DNA of 56,693 bases. It comes from Acidimicrobiaceae bacterium (GTDB lineage Bacteria; Actinomycetota; Acidimicrobiia; Acidimicrobiales; UBA8592). Below the pieces are notes generated by a model. It searched no databases. It saw only the letters and a program-made list of their open reading frames with translations, and was not told the origin of the DNA. A program made the position numbers and the translations under genes. The DNA lies in the NCBI GenBank assembly GCA_024641655.1, contig JAHECR010000023.1, positions 1 through 56,693 of the forward strand. Reading direction: 5' to 3'. The first letter of the stretch is position 1. Each line of letters opens with the position of its first letter. Shown here in pieces: positions 25,592 to 33,536 of this stretch.

Positions 25592-25618
25592 CAATCGGAT
25601 CTGCCGTCACCGAGTTGA
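25592..25618 (-). promoter_or_regulatory. Candidate sigma-28 promoter of flagellin
   Basis: On the minus strand: TCAA (25618-25615), 15 bases, TCCGATTG (25599-25592). Flagellin is the classic sigma-28 target. The -35 lies inside the last codons of the upstream small membrane-protein gene. Confidence 0.7.
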
Positions 25619-25849
25619 GGTGTCGGCCACGGGATTTTTCGCGTGCGCCACGTCGGGTCGGTTCCCGCGCACCACGGTGAGGGCAATGGTCATCGCGGGA
25701 GCGACGACGCGATCGATCACGAGGACGGCCACGGTGAGGACGAGCAGCCGGATCGCGGCGACCTCGATGGGGTACGACTGGAGTACCACACCGAGCAGCA
25801 CCGGTATGGCCAACGCCGTGGCCCCGAGGCTCAGCAGCCCGCGTCTCAT
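25607..25849 (-). CDS. Small two-helix membrane protein in the flagellar run
   Basis: An 80-residue protein with two likely membrane helices (ALAIPVLLGVVLQSY, about residues 11-26, and IRLLVLTVAVLVIDRVVAPAMTIAL, about 33-58) and a polar tail. I do not recognise the family. ATG 25849 overlaps the stop of the FlhF-like gene by four bases (ATGA), which supports this start and cotranscription with it. Flagellin follows, but behind its own promoter. Confidence 0.6.
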   Translation of the reverse strand: MRRGLLSLGATALAIPVLLGVVLQSYPIEVAAIRLLVLTVAVLVIDRVVAPAMTIALTVVRGNRPDVAHAKNPVADTSTR

Positions 25850-26715
25850 CGGATGTCTCGGACCATGGCGCGCACGGCGAGCGCGAGCTCCATGGGCGTC
25901 GCCGGCACCCGTTCTCCGTCGATCACGAGCGCACCCACACGGAAGCCGTCGCACGCACCCCGGATGAGGTGGACGACCGCATGCTGGCCGTGACCGGTGA
26001 GCTCACACGGCCCCGACATGGTCTCCGCCGTCTCGAGGAGCTCGTCGATCGCCTTCGCGAGTGCTGCGACCCAGTCGAGGTCGGAGTGCAGGTTGCGGGG
26101 CAGCCGATCGACCAGCGCCGACGGCAAACCGATCTCGAGCAGTCGTTCGTGGCTCCAACCGACCGTCGAGAGGTTCGCCACCCGCGCATGAGAGGCTCGG
26201 TAGCCACCGGATGCATTGACGTCGGCGTCGACCGCGGTCGGGTTGGCTGCCCTCTTCGGACGGACTGCGGCGGCTTCGACGCCATCTCGCACGTCGACGT
26301 ACCCGGCCGCAGCCCGGTGCGCGTCGGCAACCGGTGCCCGGCCACGCTCGGGGTCCTCGCGCACGTCGACGACCGACGGACGCGGCGCTGCGGCCCGCTT
26401 GGGCCTGGGCAGGACGAAGTCGGCCTCCTGCCACCACGACAGGTCGGTGTCGGCGAGGTCGACGCCCAGCCGGTCCTCGGCCTGGTCGACCCGGTCGACC
26501 ATGCGCCGCAGCACGGAGTCGAACGCGTCGGCCTGCGCCGCCTTGCGCGCCGCAGTCACCTCGTAGCGTTCCCGGCGGCCGACCCCGAGAACACCGCGAC
26601 GACGCACGCGTTGTGCATCGATGATCTCGAGGTCGTCGCCGAGCGTGGCCACCGCGGCCTCGAGGGCCTCTTCGATGGTGCTGCCTTCAAACTGCTGGCT
26701 GGTTGTTGTCGACAC
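25846..26715 (-). CDS. FlhF-like protein lacking the GTPase domain
   Basis: A 289-residue protein in the position after flhA where flhF usually lies. Residues 8-55 (FEGSTIEEALEAAVATLGDDLEIIDAQRVRRRGVLG) resemble the FlhF N-terminal B domain. A basic/acidic linker follows. The last ~110 residues (ERLLEIGLPSALVDRL, WVAALAKAIDELLETAE) recall the helical N domain. No P-loop GxxxxGKT or DTAG motif is present, so SRP-type GTPase activity is not expected. It overlaps flhA by 29 bases. A Jag-like N-terminal module is an alternative reading of the first domain. Confidence 0.55.
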   Translation of the reverse strand: MSTTTSQQFEGSTIEEALEAAVATLGDDLEIIDAQRVRRRGVLGVGRRERYEVTAARKAAQADAFDSVLRRMVDRVDQAEDRLGVDLADTDLSWWQEADFVLPRPKRAAAPRPSVVDVREDPERGRAPVADAHRAAAGYVDVRDGVEAAAVRPKRAANPTAVDADVNASGGYRASHARVANLSTVGWSHERLLEIGLPSALVDRLPRNLHSDLDWVAALAKAIDELLETAETMSGPCELTGHGQHAVVHLIRGACDGFRVGALVIDGERVPATPMELALAVRAMVRDIR

Positions 26716-28792
26716 GGATCACTCCCGTGGGGTCGAGGCTCAGCTGGGGACCGAGCTCCTGGAAAGAAAGCACCGGCAGGCTCGGCCAGGTGCTGGCGAG
26801 CAGGCGTCGCAGCACCGGTCGAAGCCGGTCGGTACAGATGAGCACCGGGCTGGTACCACGGTTCTCCGCCGCGGCGATGACCGCGGTCGACTCGTCGAGG
26901 AACGCTTCGGTGATGCGTGGCTCCACGGCAAGGAAGGCGCCGTTCTCGCCGAGGCGCAGGTTCTCGAGAAAGTGCTGCTCGAGCACGGGGTCGAGCGTGA
27001 TGACGGGCAAGCCGCCGTCTCTGACGTACTGGGCACAGATGGCGGGGCCCAGGACGCGGCGAGCGGCTTCGATGAGGACGTCGCGATCGCGAGACGTCGC
27101 TGCGGCGGTGGTGACGGCCTCGAGGATTCGGACCAGGTCGCGGATGGGTACTCGCTCGGCCAACAGCGACGCGAGAACCTGGTGGAGCTCCGAGAGCGAA
27201 AGCGTCTCGCCACCGACCTCATTGGCCACCGACGGCGCCACCTCCTTGACACCCTCGACGAGATCCTGGACGTCCTGGCGAGAGAGAAGGTCCGACGCCC
27301 GGCTCCGCACGACCTCCGAGAGATGGGTGAGGATCACCGACGCTCGATCGATCACCGAGTGGCCGCGTGCCTCGAGTTGGGGCCCGAGGTGTTCGGGCAC
27401 CCACGAGGCGGGAAGGCCGAAGATGGGCTCGAGGGTCGGCTCACCAGGGATGGAGTCATCGGGGTGCGACGCCATCACCAGCACCGTGCCGGCGGGTGCA
27501 AGCCCGCGTGCCGCCTCGACTCCGTGCACGTTGATGACATAGGTCGCCGGGGGCAGGGACAGGTTGTCGCGGGTGCGTACGAGCGGGGCGATGAGGCCGA
27601 GCTCGAGCGCGAGGTGGCGGCGCAGGGTCTTGACACGGTTGAGGAGATTGCCCGACACGCTGCCGTCGACGAGATCCATGAGGTCGGGGGCGAGCTCGAG
27701 CTGGAGCGCCTCGACCCGCATCTCGCTGGCGAGGTCGATCTCGACGTCGCCGGAGCGTGATGCGCCCGCGTCGTCGGCGCCGAGGCGCCCGTCGAGTGCC
27801 CCAGCGGCGGGCTCCGGCTTGGTCCGCTTGCTCGGACGGCGGACGGCACCGATACCGAGCAAGAGCGCAAGGGTGAAGAACGGCACCTTCGGCAGGCCCG
27901 GGGCGAGACCGACGAGACCGACCGCCGCAGCGGCCACGCCGAGCGTGTGCCGGTCGGCGATCAGCTGACCCCACAGATCGGCGCCGAACCCACCGCCGTC
28001 GACCTCGCTCACCGATCGGGTGACGATGATGCCCGAGGCCACCGAGACGAGCAGGGCCGGGATCTGGGAGACGAGGCCGTCGCCGACGGTCAGCAGACCG
28101 AAGCGGGTGACGGACTCGCCGACGCCGAAGCCATACTGAAAGATGCCGATGGCGATGCCGCCCAGCAGATTGATGGCCACGATCACCACTGCGGCGATCG
28201 CATCGCCTTTGACGAACTTCGATGCGCCGTCCATGGAGCCGTAGAAGTCGGCCTCCCGGGAGATGGCGAGTCGCCGGTCGCGCGCATCGGTCTCGTCGAT
28301 GAGGCCGCTGTTGAGGTCGGCATCGATCGCCATCTGCTTGCCGGGCATTGCGTCGAGCACGAACCGTGCCGAGACTTCGGCGACGCGCCCGGCACCGGTG
28401 TTGATGACCGCGAACTGGATCACGATCAGGATCAGGAAGATGACGAGCCCGATGACGAGGCTGCCCCCCACCACGAACGTGCCGAAGGTCTCGATGATCT
28501 TGCTCGACCCACCCGAGAGGATCAGACGGGTCGTCGAGACGTTCAACGCCAGGCGCAACAAGGTCGTGACCAGCAGCAACGTGGGGAACACGTCGAACTG
28601 GAGCGGCTCGTGCACCATCAGCGAAGTGAGCAGGATCACGACCGCCAACGCGATGTTCACCGTCAACAGGAAGTCGATGAGCGACGGCGGCAGCGGCACC
28701 ACCATCACGACGACGATCGAGACGACGAGGAACGGGATACCGACAGCGGCGAAGCGCGTCCGCGCTGCGGCGACGGGATTGGGGGCGCTCAT
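26687..28792 (-). CDS. flhA: Flagellar export gate protein FlhA
   Basis: A 701-residue export-gate protein. Eight N-terminal membrane helices begin at GIPFLVVSIVVVMVVPLPPSLIDFLLTVNIALAVVILL. The FHIPEP region is represented by FDVFPTLLLVTTLLRLALNVSTTRLIL, with the conserved cytoplasmic loop KQMAIDADLNSGLIDETDARDRR and GDAIAAVVI. The C-terminal cytosolic domain (about residues 350-701) binds chaperone-substrate complexes. It uses the proton motive force with FlhB, FliP, FliQ and FliR. Upstream lies the J-domain gene (40-base gap). Confidence 0.95.
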   Translation of the reverse strand: MSAPNPVAAARTRFAAVGIPFLVVSIVVVMVVPLPPSLIDFLLTVNIALAVVILLTSLMVHEPLQFDVFPTLLLVTTLLRLALNVSTTRLILSGGSSKIIETFGTFVVGGSLVIGLVIFLILIVIQFAVINTGAGRVAEVSARFVLDAMPGKQMAIDADLNSGLIDETDARDRRLAISREADFYGSMDGASKFVKGDAIAAVVIVAINLLGGIAIGIFQYGFGVGESVTRFGLLTVGDGLVSQIPALLVSVASGIIVTRSVSEVDGGGFGADLWGQLIADRHTLGVAAAAVGLVGLAPGLPKVPFFTLALLLGIGAVRRPSKRTKPEPAAGALDGRLGADDAGASRSGDVEIDLASEMRVEALQLELAPDLMDLVDGSVSGNLLNRVKTLRRHLALELGLIAPLVRTRDNLSLPPATYVINVHGVEAARGLAPAGTVLVMASHPDDSIPGEPTLEPIFGLPASWVPEHLGPQLEARGHSVIDRASVILTHLSEVVRSRASDLLSRQDVQDLVEGVKEVAPSVANEVGGETLSLSELHQVLASLLAERVPIRDLVRILEAVTTAAATSRDRDVLIEAARRVLGPAICAQYVRDGGLPVITLDPVLEQHFLENLRLGENGAFLAVEPRITEAFLDESTAVIAAAENRGTSPVLICTDRLRPVLRRLLASTWPSLPVLSFQELGPQLSLDPTGVIRVDNNQPAV

Positions 28793-28832
28793 CGGCCTGC
28801 CTTCCTCGAGGAGGGCCGACAGCCGCCGAGGG

Positions 28833-29165
28833 TCAGAGACCCATTGCCATCCGAAGCTCCTCGGCGAAGGACCGCGATGGCCGGCGTCGAGGTTCCGAGG
28901 TCACCGTGAAGAACCGCCGGGCATGCGCCGGTGGCCCCGGTCGGGCCTCGGCGAGCGCCGTCGTATAGGCGTCGTGGAGCAGCCTGAAGCTCGCGGCGTC
29001 GCCGCCGCGATCGGGGTGATGCCGTTTCGCGAGCTGGTGAAAGGTCTTGCGAATGGTGGAGCGTGAGGCGTCCGGCGCGAGGCCGAGCACCCGCTGCGCC
29101 GAGGTTCCGTCCATGGAGGCGCCAGGTGAGTTCGTGCGACGCAGTCCGTTGCGTCGCTGTGGCAC
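28833..29165 (-). CDS. Small J-domain (DnaJ-like) protein in the export-gate operon
   Basis: A protein of 93 or 110 residues depending on the start (ATG 29114 or GTG 29165). It holds one J domain: SAQRVLGLAPDASRSTIRKTFHQLAKRHHPDRGGDAASFRLLHDAYTTAL, with the HPD triad that stimulates Hsp70 ATPase. No G/F or zinc-finger region follows, only a basic tail. It lies between fliR and flhA, a place often held by flhB in other bacteria; flhB is 23 kb away here. A role in presenting export substrates with DnaK is a reasonable inference but unproven. Confidence 0.75.
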   Translation of the reverse strand: MPQRRNGLRRTNSPGASMDGTSAQRVLGLAPDASRSTIRKTFHQLAKRHHPDRGGDAASFRLLHDAYTTALAEARPGPPAHARRFFTVTSEPRRRPSRSFAEELRMAMGL

Positions 29166-29231
29166 TCCCTTCGACCGCGCCGGTCCACAGTTGAGCCGCG
29201 CCCGGTACCCCGGCGGGCACGCCTACGGCGG

Positions 29232-29993
29232 TCATGCCCCGACCGCCACGACGAGCGAGACGATGTGGTCGATGACGCGCTCCGAATAGACCGGGAACGT
29301 CGCGAGCGTGGAGCCGAGCAGCGCGAGCGCGATGCCGAGCTTCAGCGGCATACCCACCATGAAGATGTTCGCCTGGGGTACGAACCGTGCCGTTATCGCG
29401 AGCGCCACCTCTGCGAGGAGCAGTGCCCCGAGGAGCGGCGCGGCGATCTCGAGACCGGCGAGCATCAGGTCCGACAGCGACACGGCCGCCATGGCGACCG
29501 AGTCCGAGTCGAACAAGGGCAACCGAGTGACCGGCGATGCCTCGAAGGTGCCCATGAAGCCCCCGACGACGGCGAGGTGTGCGTTGGTCGCGAAGAAGAT
29601 CGCCATGAACGCCAAGGTGAAGACCCGCGAGATGACGGCGGTCTGCGCACCGGTGGCCGGGTCGAGCAGTGAGCTCACCGAGAACCCCGAGGTGACGTCG
29701 AGTATCGCCCCGGCGCTCTGGAAGATGGCGAGGGCGAGACCCGTGATCCAGCCCATCATGAGACCGAGCGCGATCTGACCGAACATCACCGTGGCGAAGA
29801 CGAACAGATCGGTGGGTGGCACCGGCCCGTGGAGCCCGATGGGCACGGCGACCAAGGCGAGGGCGATCGCCAGGGCCAGCCTGCCGACCGCCGCGATCCC
29901 GTTCGCGCCGAAGAGCGGCGATGAGGCGACCCAGGCCGATGTCCGTGCCAGCGAGAGGACGAAGACCGTGACCGCGGAGAGCTCGAAGACCAC
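29232..29993 (-). CDS. fliR: Flagellar export gate protein FliR
   Basis: A 253-residue protein with about six membrane helices. It begins VVFELSAVTVFVLSLARTSAWVASSPLFG and includes ALGLMMGWITGLALAIFQSAGAILDVTSGFSVSSLLDPATGAQTAVISRVFTL and the conserved APLLGALLLAEVALAITARFVPQANIFMVGMPLKLGIAL. FliR joins FliP and FliQ in the helical export gate. GTG 29993 starts it nine bases after fliQ ends. Confidence 0.92.
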   Translation of the reverse strand: MVFELSAVTVFVLSLARTSAWVASSPLFGANGIAAVGRLALAIALALVAVPIGLHGPVPPTDLFVFATVMFGQIALGLMMGWITGLALAIFQSAGAILDVTSGFSVSSLLDPATGAQTAVISRVFTLAFMAIFFATNAHLAVVGGFMGTFEASPVTRLPLFDSDSVAMAAVSLSDLMLAGLEIAAPLLGALLLAEVALAITARFVPQANIFMVGMPLKLGIALALLGSTLATFPVYSERVIDHIVSLVVAVGA

Positions 29994-30002
29994 GACGCGT
30001 CC

Positions 30003-30272
30003 TCACAGCCGAATCAGCGAAGGAGCCATCTGCAGCAGCTCCTCGAAGTTGGTGGTCATCTGCTGCATCATCCAGCTGCCTCCCAGCACGAGAACCGTGG
30101 CAACGCCGATGACCTTCGGCACGAAGGTGAGCGTGGGCTCCTGCACCTGGATGACGGATTGGATGAGGCTGATGACGAAGCCGATCACGAGGGACACGCC
30201 CAAGATGGGGGCGCAGAGCATGCCTGCGGTCCACAGCATCCGGCTGATGATGTTCATGATCTCGGTGTCCAT
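30003..30272 (-). CDS. fliQ: Flagellar export gate protein FliQ
   Basis: An 89-residue two-helix protein with typical FliQ layout: MLWTAGMLCAPILGVSLVIGFVISLIQSVIQVQEPTLTFVPKVIGVATVLVLGGSWMMQQM. The QEPTLTFVPK loop is the family signature. Four copies assemble with FliP and FliR. It lies between fliP (61-base gap) and fliR (9-base gap). Confidence 0.94.
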   Translation of the reverse strand: MDTEIMNIISRMLWTAGMLCAPILGVSLVIGFVISLIQSVIQVQEPTLTFVPKVIGVATVLVLGGSWMMQQMTTNFEELLQMAPSLIRL

Positions 30273-30333
30273 GTGCGGGTGTCCTGGTTGGGCTTCGGTG
30301 GCGGGTGAGAGGCGGATTGGTGTCGGGGCGGCG

Positions 30334-31350
30334 TCAGGTCGAGAACGACGTGACGATCGTCGGCAGCAGGAGCGCCCAGCCGTCGACGATCACGAAGAGC
30401 AGCAGCTTGAAGGGCAGCGAGATCACCACCGGCGGCAGCATGACCATGCCCATTGACATCAACGTCGCCGAGATGACGATGTCGATGATGAGGAACGGGA
30501 CGAACACGAGGAACCCGATGATGAAGCCGGCGCGCAGCTCACTCATCACGAATGCCGGGATCAGCGTGGTCATCGACACCTGCTCGGGCGTGTCGGGAGC
30601 ATCGCCGGACATCTCGATGAAGGCCTCGAGATCGGCATCACGGACCTGCTGGAGCATGAAGGTCTTGAACGGCGCCAGACCGACGTCGAACGCCTCGCTC
30701 TGGCTGATCTCGCCGGCGAGCATCGGTTGGAGCGCGGTGTCGTTGACCTCGGTGAGCACCGGGGCCATCACGAAGATCGACAAGAACAGCGCCAGACCGA
30801 TGAGCACCTGGTTCGGCGGGATTCCCTGGAGGGAGAGGGCGTTGCGGGTGATGCCCAGCACGACAATGATCCGGGTGAACGACGTAAGCAACACGAGCAG
30901 GGTCGGGGCCAGGCCGACCACCGTGAGCACCAGCACGATCGTGAGCGGCTGGGAGATGGCGTCGCCACCGGTGTCGAGCGAAACGCTCAGATCGTTGACC
31001 ACGTCCATCGTCGATGGCTGCGCGTCGGTGGAGGGTTCCGCCGAGCCCAGGGGGGCCAGGGGCTCGACGGGGGTGAAGGTCTCGGTGCCCGGATTGTCGA
31101 GCAGGAGTGGGTCAAATGCAGACAGGGGGTCGGTTTGTGCCGATGCCGTGCCTGCCTTCCAGGGGGCCAGAACGAACACGACGACCAGGGCCACGAACGC
31201 CAGGCAACGGGCGAGGCGACGCGCATCGCCGGCGGCGGGCCGGGCTGGCGTGGTGTCCGAGGTGACGGTCACGTTCGCTGCGTCTCCAACTCGACGGGCT
31301 TCGTCGAGGTCGAGGGCGATCCGTGCCCACAGGTCGGCGGTGTCGTCCAT
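30334..31350 (-). CDS. fliP: Flagellar export gate protein FliP with long N-terminal extension
   Basis: A 338-residue protein, about 90 longer than E. coli FliP. Residues 1-44 are a polar extension, then a signal-like helix (LAFVALVVVFVLAPWKAGTASAQ) and a ~50-residue linker. The core from about residue 125 is canonical: LLTSFTRIIVVLGITRNALSLQGIPPNQVLIGLALFLSIFVMAPV, MLQQVRDADLEAFI, LIPAFVMSELRAGFIIGFLVFVPFLIIDI and the C-terminal MVMLPPVVISLPFKLLLF. A strong sigma-28 match lies 32-58 bases upstream. No clear Shine-Dalgarno is seen before the ATG. Confidence 0.93.
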   Translation of the reverse strand: MDDTADLWARIALDLDEARRVGDAANVTVTSDTTPARPAAGDARRLARCLAFVALVVVFVLAPWKAGTASAQTDPLSAFDPLLLDNPGTETFTPVEPLAPLGSAEPSTDAQPSTMDVVNDLSVSLDTGGDAISQPLTIVLVLTVVGLAPTLLVLLTSFTRIIVVLGITRNALSLQGIPPNQVLIGLALFLSIFVMAPVLTEVNDTALQPMLAGEISQSEAFDVGLAPFKTFMLQQVRDADLEAFIEMSGDAPDTPEQVSMTTLIPAFVMSELRAGFIIGFLVFVPFLIIDIVISATLMSMGMVMLPPVVISLPFKLLLFVIVDGWALLLPTIVTSFST

Positions 31351-31381
31351 GACGCCGTCGGTCCGATTGGAACCACTAGGT

Positions 31382-31408
31382 CTATCGGCCTAGGCCAAAC
31401 GAACTTGA
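31382..31408 (-). promoter_or_regulatory. Sigma-28 promoter of fliP
   Basis: Minus strand: TCAAGTTC from 31408, 11 bases, GCCGATAG at 31389-31382. This is the best match in the window to the FliA consensus. It lies between fliO and fliP, so fliPQR and genes downstream can be transcribed apart from fliMNO. Confidence 0.8.
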
Positions 31409-31521
31409 GAGCAATCTTTGGCGACTCGCGTTCCGACGGTCAGCGCACTCCGGGCGCGCTGCGACGGCCCGCAGGACGCGGGCCCGCCACTCGACGGGAA
31501 CCCACCGCTGAGGGCGTGTGG

Positions 31522-31890
31522 TCAGGCGTCGCCGACGCGATCGCGCAGAAGCGCGAGGGCGTGTTCGAACGGGCTCGGACCGGCACCTGACCGCGGTCCG
31601 GCGTCCATCTCGGTCAGATCGACGCTCGCGGTGACGTCGGCGATCTGCTGGACGTGTTGTTCGGTGACCCCGAGCAGCAGCACGGTGTCGCCGACGCGTA
31701 AGGTCACGACCGAACCACCACGACCGACCCGCAGCTCGTCGATCTTCTCGATCAGCGGCGCCTTGGCACGCGCCGAAGTCCGCACCCCGCCGCGTCCACG
31801 GTTCCAGGTGCCCAGCATCCGCAGCGTGACGAAGAGCAGCGCGAAGACCGCTGCCACCTTCACCAGGTTGACGATGACCCCGCCCAACAT
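31522..31890 (-). CDS. fliO: Flagellar export accessory protein FliO
   Basis: A 122-residue single-pass protein. One N-terminal helix (IVNLVKVAAVFALLFVTLRML) precedes a cytoplasmic part with the small beta domain common to FliO: APLIEKIDELRVGRGGSVVTLRVGDTVLLLGVTEQHVQQIADV. FliO assists assembly of the FliP ring. Its ATG overlaps the fliN stop by one base (TGATG). Sequence conservation in this family is low; the location just after fliN and before fliP supports the call. Confidence 0.82.
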   Translation of the reverse strand: MLGGVIVNLVKVAAVFALLFVTLRMLGTWNRGRGGVRTSARAKAPLIEKIDELRVGRGGSVVTLRVGDTVLLLGVTEQHVQQIADVTASVDLTEMDAGPRSGAGPSPFEHALALLRDRVGDA

Positions 31891-32420
31891 CAGGCTGCGT
31901 CCGAGCTCGGGCTCTCGGCGGAGGTCGACGAACCGCTCCCTGCGTTCTTCGCGAGCCCGGCGGCATCAGCGGACGCCTGTGCTCGCTGGGTCGACGACCC
32001 GGCCAGACCAACGATGTGCACGCCGAGCTGCTCACCCACCAGGACGATGTCGCCGTAAGCGATCTCGGTCCCGTTCGCGAGGACCGTGACGTGCTGGTCA
32101 GGCTCCCGCTCGAGCTCGATGAGCGAGCCGCGTCGCAACGACAGCAGCTCACGCAGCGCCAACCGACGGCGACCGAACTCCACGGTGACCTCGACCTCGA
32201 TGTCTGCAAGGAGCTCGAGGGCGGTGACTCCTCCCCCATGGGTCTCGGCGTCGGGGTCGAGCTCCTCGAGGGCGAGGGGAACCGCACGGGTCGGCGGGAC
32301 CTCGTGCTGCAGTTCGGTCTCGATCGACTCGATCAGCTCCCCGTCGTCACCGAGCGCGTCCTTCATGGACTCTGGGCGGGTCGAGGCCACCTCGGCCGAA
32401 CGGGCTGTGTCTGGCATCAC
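31890..32420 (-). CDS. fliN: Flagellar motor switch protein FliN
   Basis: A 176-residue protein. The first ~65 residues are an acidic, variable leader. The SpoA domain (about 66-145) reads ALELLADIEVEVTVEFGRRRLALRELLSLRRGSLIELEREPDQHVTVLANGTEIAYGDIVLVGEQLGVHIVGL. A Ser/Ala-rich tail follows. FliN forms the lower C-ring with FliM. The ATG overlaps the fliM stop by four bases. Confidence 0.92.
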   Translation of the reverse strand: MMPDTARSAEVASTRPESMKDALGDDGELIESIETELQHEVPPTRAVPLALEELDPDAETHGGGVTALELLADIEVEVTVEFGRRRLALRELLSLRRGSLIELEREPDQHVTVLANGTEIAYGDIVLVGEQLGVHIVGLAGSSTQRAQASADAAGLAKNAGSGSSTSAESPSSDAA

Positions 32421-33205
32421 TTCTCTCCTTCGATCACATCGACGACCTGCACGGCCACCCGATGGTTGTGGCGCCCGAATCGGGCGTGGAAGACCGTGCG
32501 ACCGTCGACAGTGCAGGTCAGCGGGTCGCTCAGCTCATGATCGAGACACAAGACGTCGCCGGGTTGCAGGGTGGCGAGGTCGGCGGTCCGCATGAGCAGC
32601 GGATCGAGCCAGACGCGCAGGTCGACGGCGACGTCCTGGCACACCATCTGCATCCGGGCCTTGTCGCCGTCGGAATCGCGCAGGATCTGCCGCTCGAGCA
32701 GTTCGACGGTCACTGGAGCGACCAGCTCGTCGAAACGGACCTCGAGCTGCACCGACGTGGCCCGTCCGACGTCCCGGTGGTCGACCGGAACGACCTTGGC
32801 CAGCGAGCCCCGGCCTGGCGCCAGTGCCGTGACCAGCGGCCGCAGCGTGCCGGTGAGTCGACCCAGGACCAGATCGAGCTCGAGCTTCGTGGGCTCGCGA
32901 TCCTCGATGACGCCGGTGCCACCCATGACCAGATCGGCGAGGCCGATCGTCAGCTCGGGGCCCACGAGCAGGTAGCCGAGGATGCCATTGCTGGATTCCA
33001 ACGAGAGGAGCGTCGCGCCGGCCACCTCCCGGGCGCCGCCACTGACACCGGTCACCACGACGCTGACATCGGGGCGGCGGAAGGCTTCGGCCATGGCGGA
33101 GACGACTGCGGGGAGCGCACGCTCGGCAGCGGTCCGCAGCGAGAGCAGGCGCTCGACGGAGGTGGTGTTGCCACCGATGGTGAGAGGTGTGACGAGACGC
33201 GACAT
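32417..33205 (-). CDS. fliM: Flagellar motor switch protein FliM (short, no CheY-binding N-terminus)
   Basis: A 262-residue FliM, shorter than the usual 320-340. The middle domain holds SLESSNGILGYLLVGPELTIGLADLVMGGTGVIEDREPTKLELDLV, keeping the FliG-contacting GGxG loop. The C-terminal SpoA domain ends the protein (LATLQPGDVLCLDHELSDPLTCTVDGRTVFHARFGRHNHRVAVQVVDVI). The N-terminal LSQxEIDALL peptide that binds phospho-CheY is absent. ATG 33205 is preferred over 33229, because the latter lies inside the only good promoter match and 33205 sits at the expected transcription start. It is the first gene of the minus-strand run. Confidence 0.85.
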   Translation of the reverse strand: MSRLVTPLTIGGNTTSVERLLSLRTAAERALPAVVSAMAEAFRRPDVSVVVTGVSGGAREVAGATLLSLESSNGILGYLLVGPELTIGLADLVMGGTGVIEDREPTKLELDLVLGRLTGTLRPLVTALAPGRGSLAKVVPVDHRDVGRATSVQLEVRFDELVAPVTVELLERQILRDSDGDKARMQMVCQDVAVDLRVWLDPLLMRTADLATLQPGDVLCLDHELSDPLTCTVDGRTVFHARFGRHNHRVAVQVVDVIEGEK

Positions 33206-33213
33206 CACCGCAC

Positions 33214-33241
33214 TCATCGGCGCCGACATCCCGGACCTTTA
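33214..33241 (-). promoter_or_regulatory. Candidate sigma-28 promoter of fliM, near-leaderless
   Basis: Minus strand: TAAAGGTC from 33241, then GCCGATGA at 33221-33214, with a gap one base longer than the other sites (16 instead of 15). Transcription would start about 33207, next to ATG 33205. Confidence 0.5.
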
Positions 33242-33324
33242 GGCCAAATGACCCACAGCGCGGTCTTCCTCGTGCCGCTCTTCTCGCTGCGGTTTCCTGC
33301 GGCAGAAAATCGCGGCCGAAAGGC

Positions 33325-33351
33325 TCAAGTCCGTTTGGCCCATGTCGATGG
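33325..33351 (+). promoter_or_regulatory. Candidate sigma-28 promoter of the flgB operon
   Basis: TCAAGTCC at 33325, 11 bases, GTCGATGG at 33344-33351. It shares 15 of 16 bases (TCAAGT[CT]CGTTTGGCC) with the fliP promoter, beyond the recognition elements. The flgB ATG is 185 bases downstream, leaving a long leader. Confidence 0.65.
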
Positions 33352-33376
33352 ACGGACCACAACGGAATTGGATGCA

Positions 33377-33474
33377 CGTTCACGGATGAACGCACTGGCT
33401 CTCTGGTCTTCGCACCGGAGAAGCGGGTGCGTTCTTTTCGTTTCTGCGCCCGAGTCGCACGGGACAGGCGACTC
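33377..33474 (+). other. Structured 5' leader of the flgB operon with a terminator-like hairpin
   Basis: Three hairpins: CGTTCA/TGAACG with a CGGA loop (33377-33392, flanked by GCAC on both sides); CGCACC (33411-33416) with GGTGCG (33426-33431), followed by the T-rich run TTCTTTTCGTTTCT; and GAGTCGC (33452-33458) with GCGACTC (33468-33474). The second looks like an intrinsic terminator between the promoter and flgB. A 13-base direct repeat (GGCCTCTCACGAG) follows at 33479 and 33508. Attenuation or a riboswitch-like control is possible; no known riboswitch class was matched. Confidence 0.5.
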
Positions 33475-33536
33475 CATAGGCCTCTCACGAGACCAGGCCC
33501 GAACCCGGGCCTCTCACGAGTCCAAAGGAATCCCCC

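Noticed and set aside
33340..33536. A c-di-GMP-I (GEMM) riboswitch in the flgB leader
   Set aside because: The leader has hairpins and GCAC flanks, but the conserved core and the paired GAAA tetraloop/receptor of that class could not be aligned. Kept only as an unclassified structured leader.
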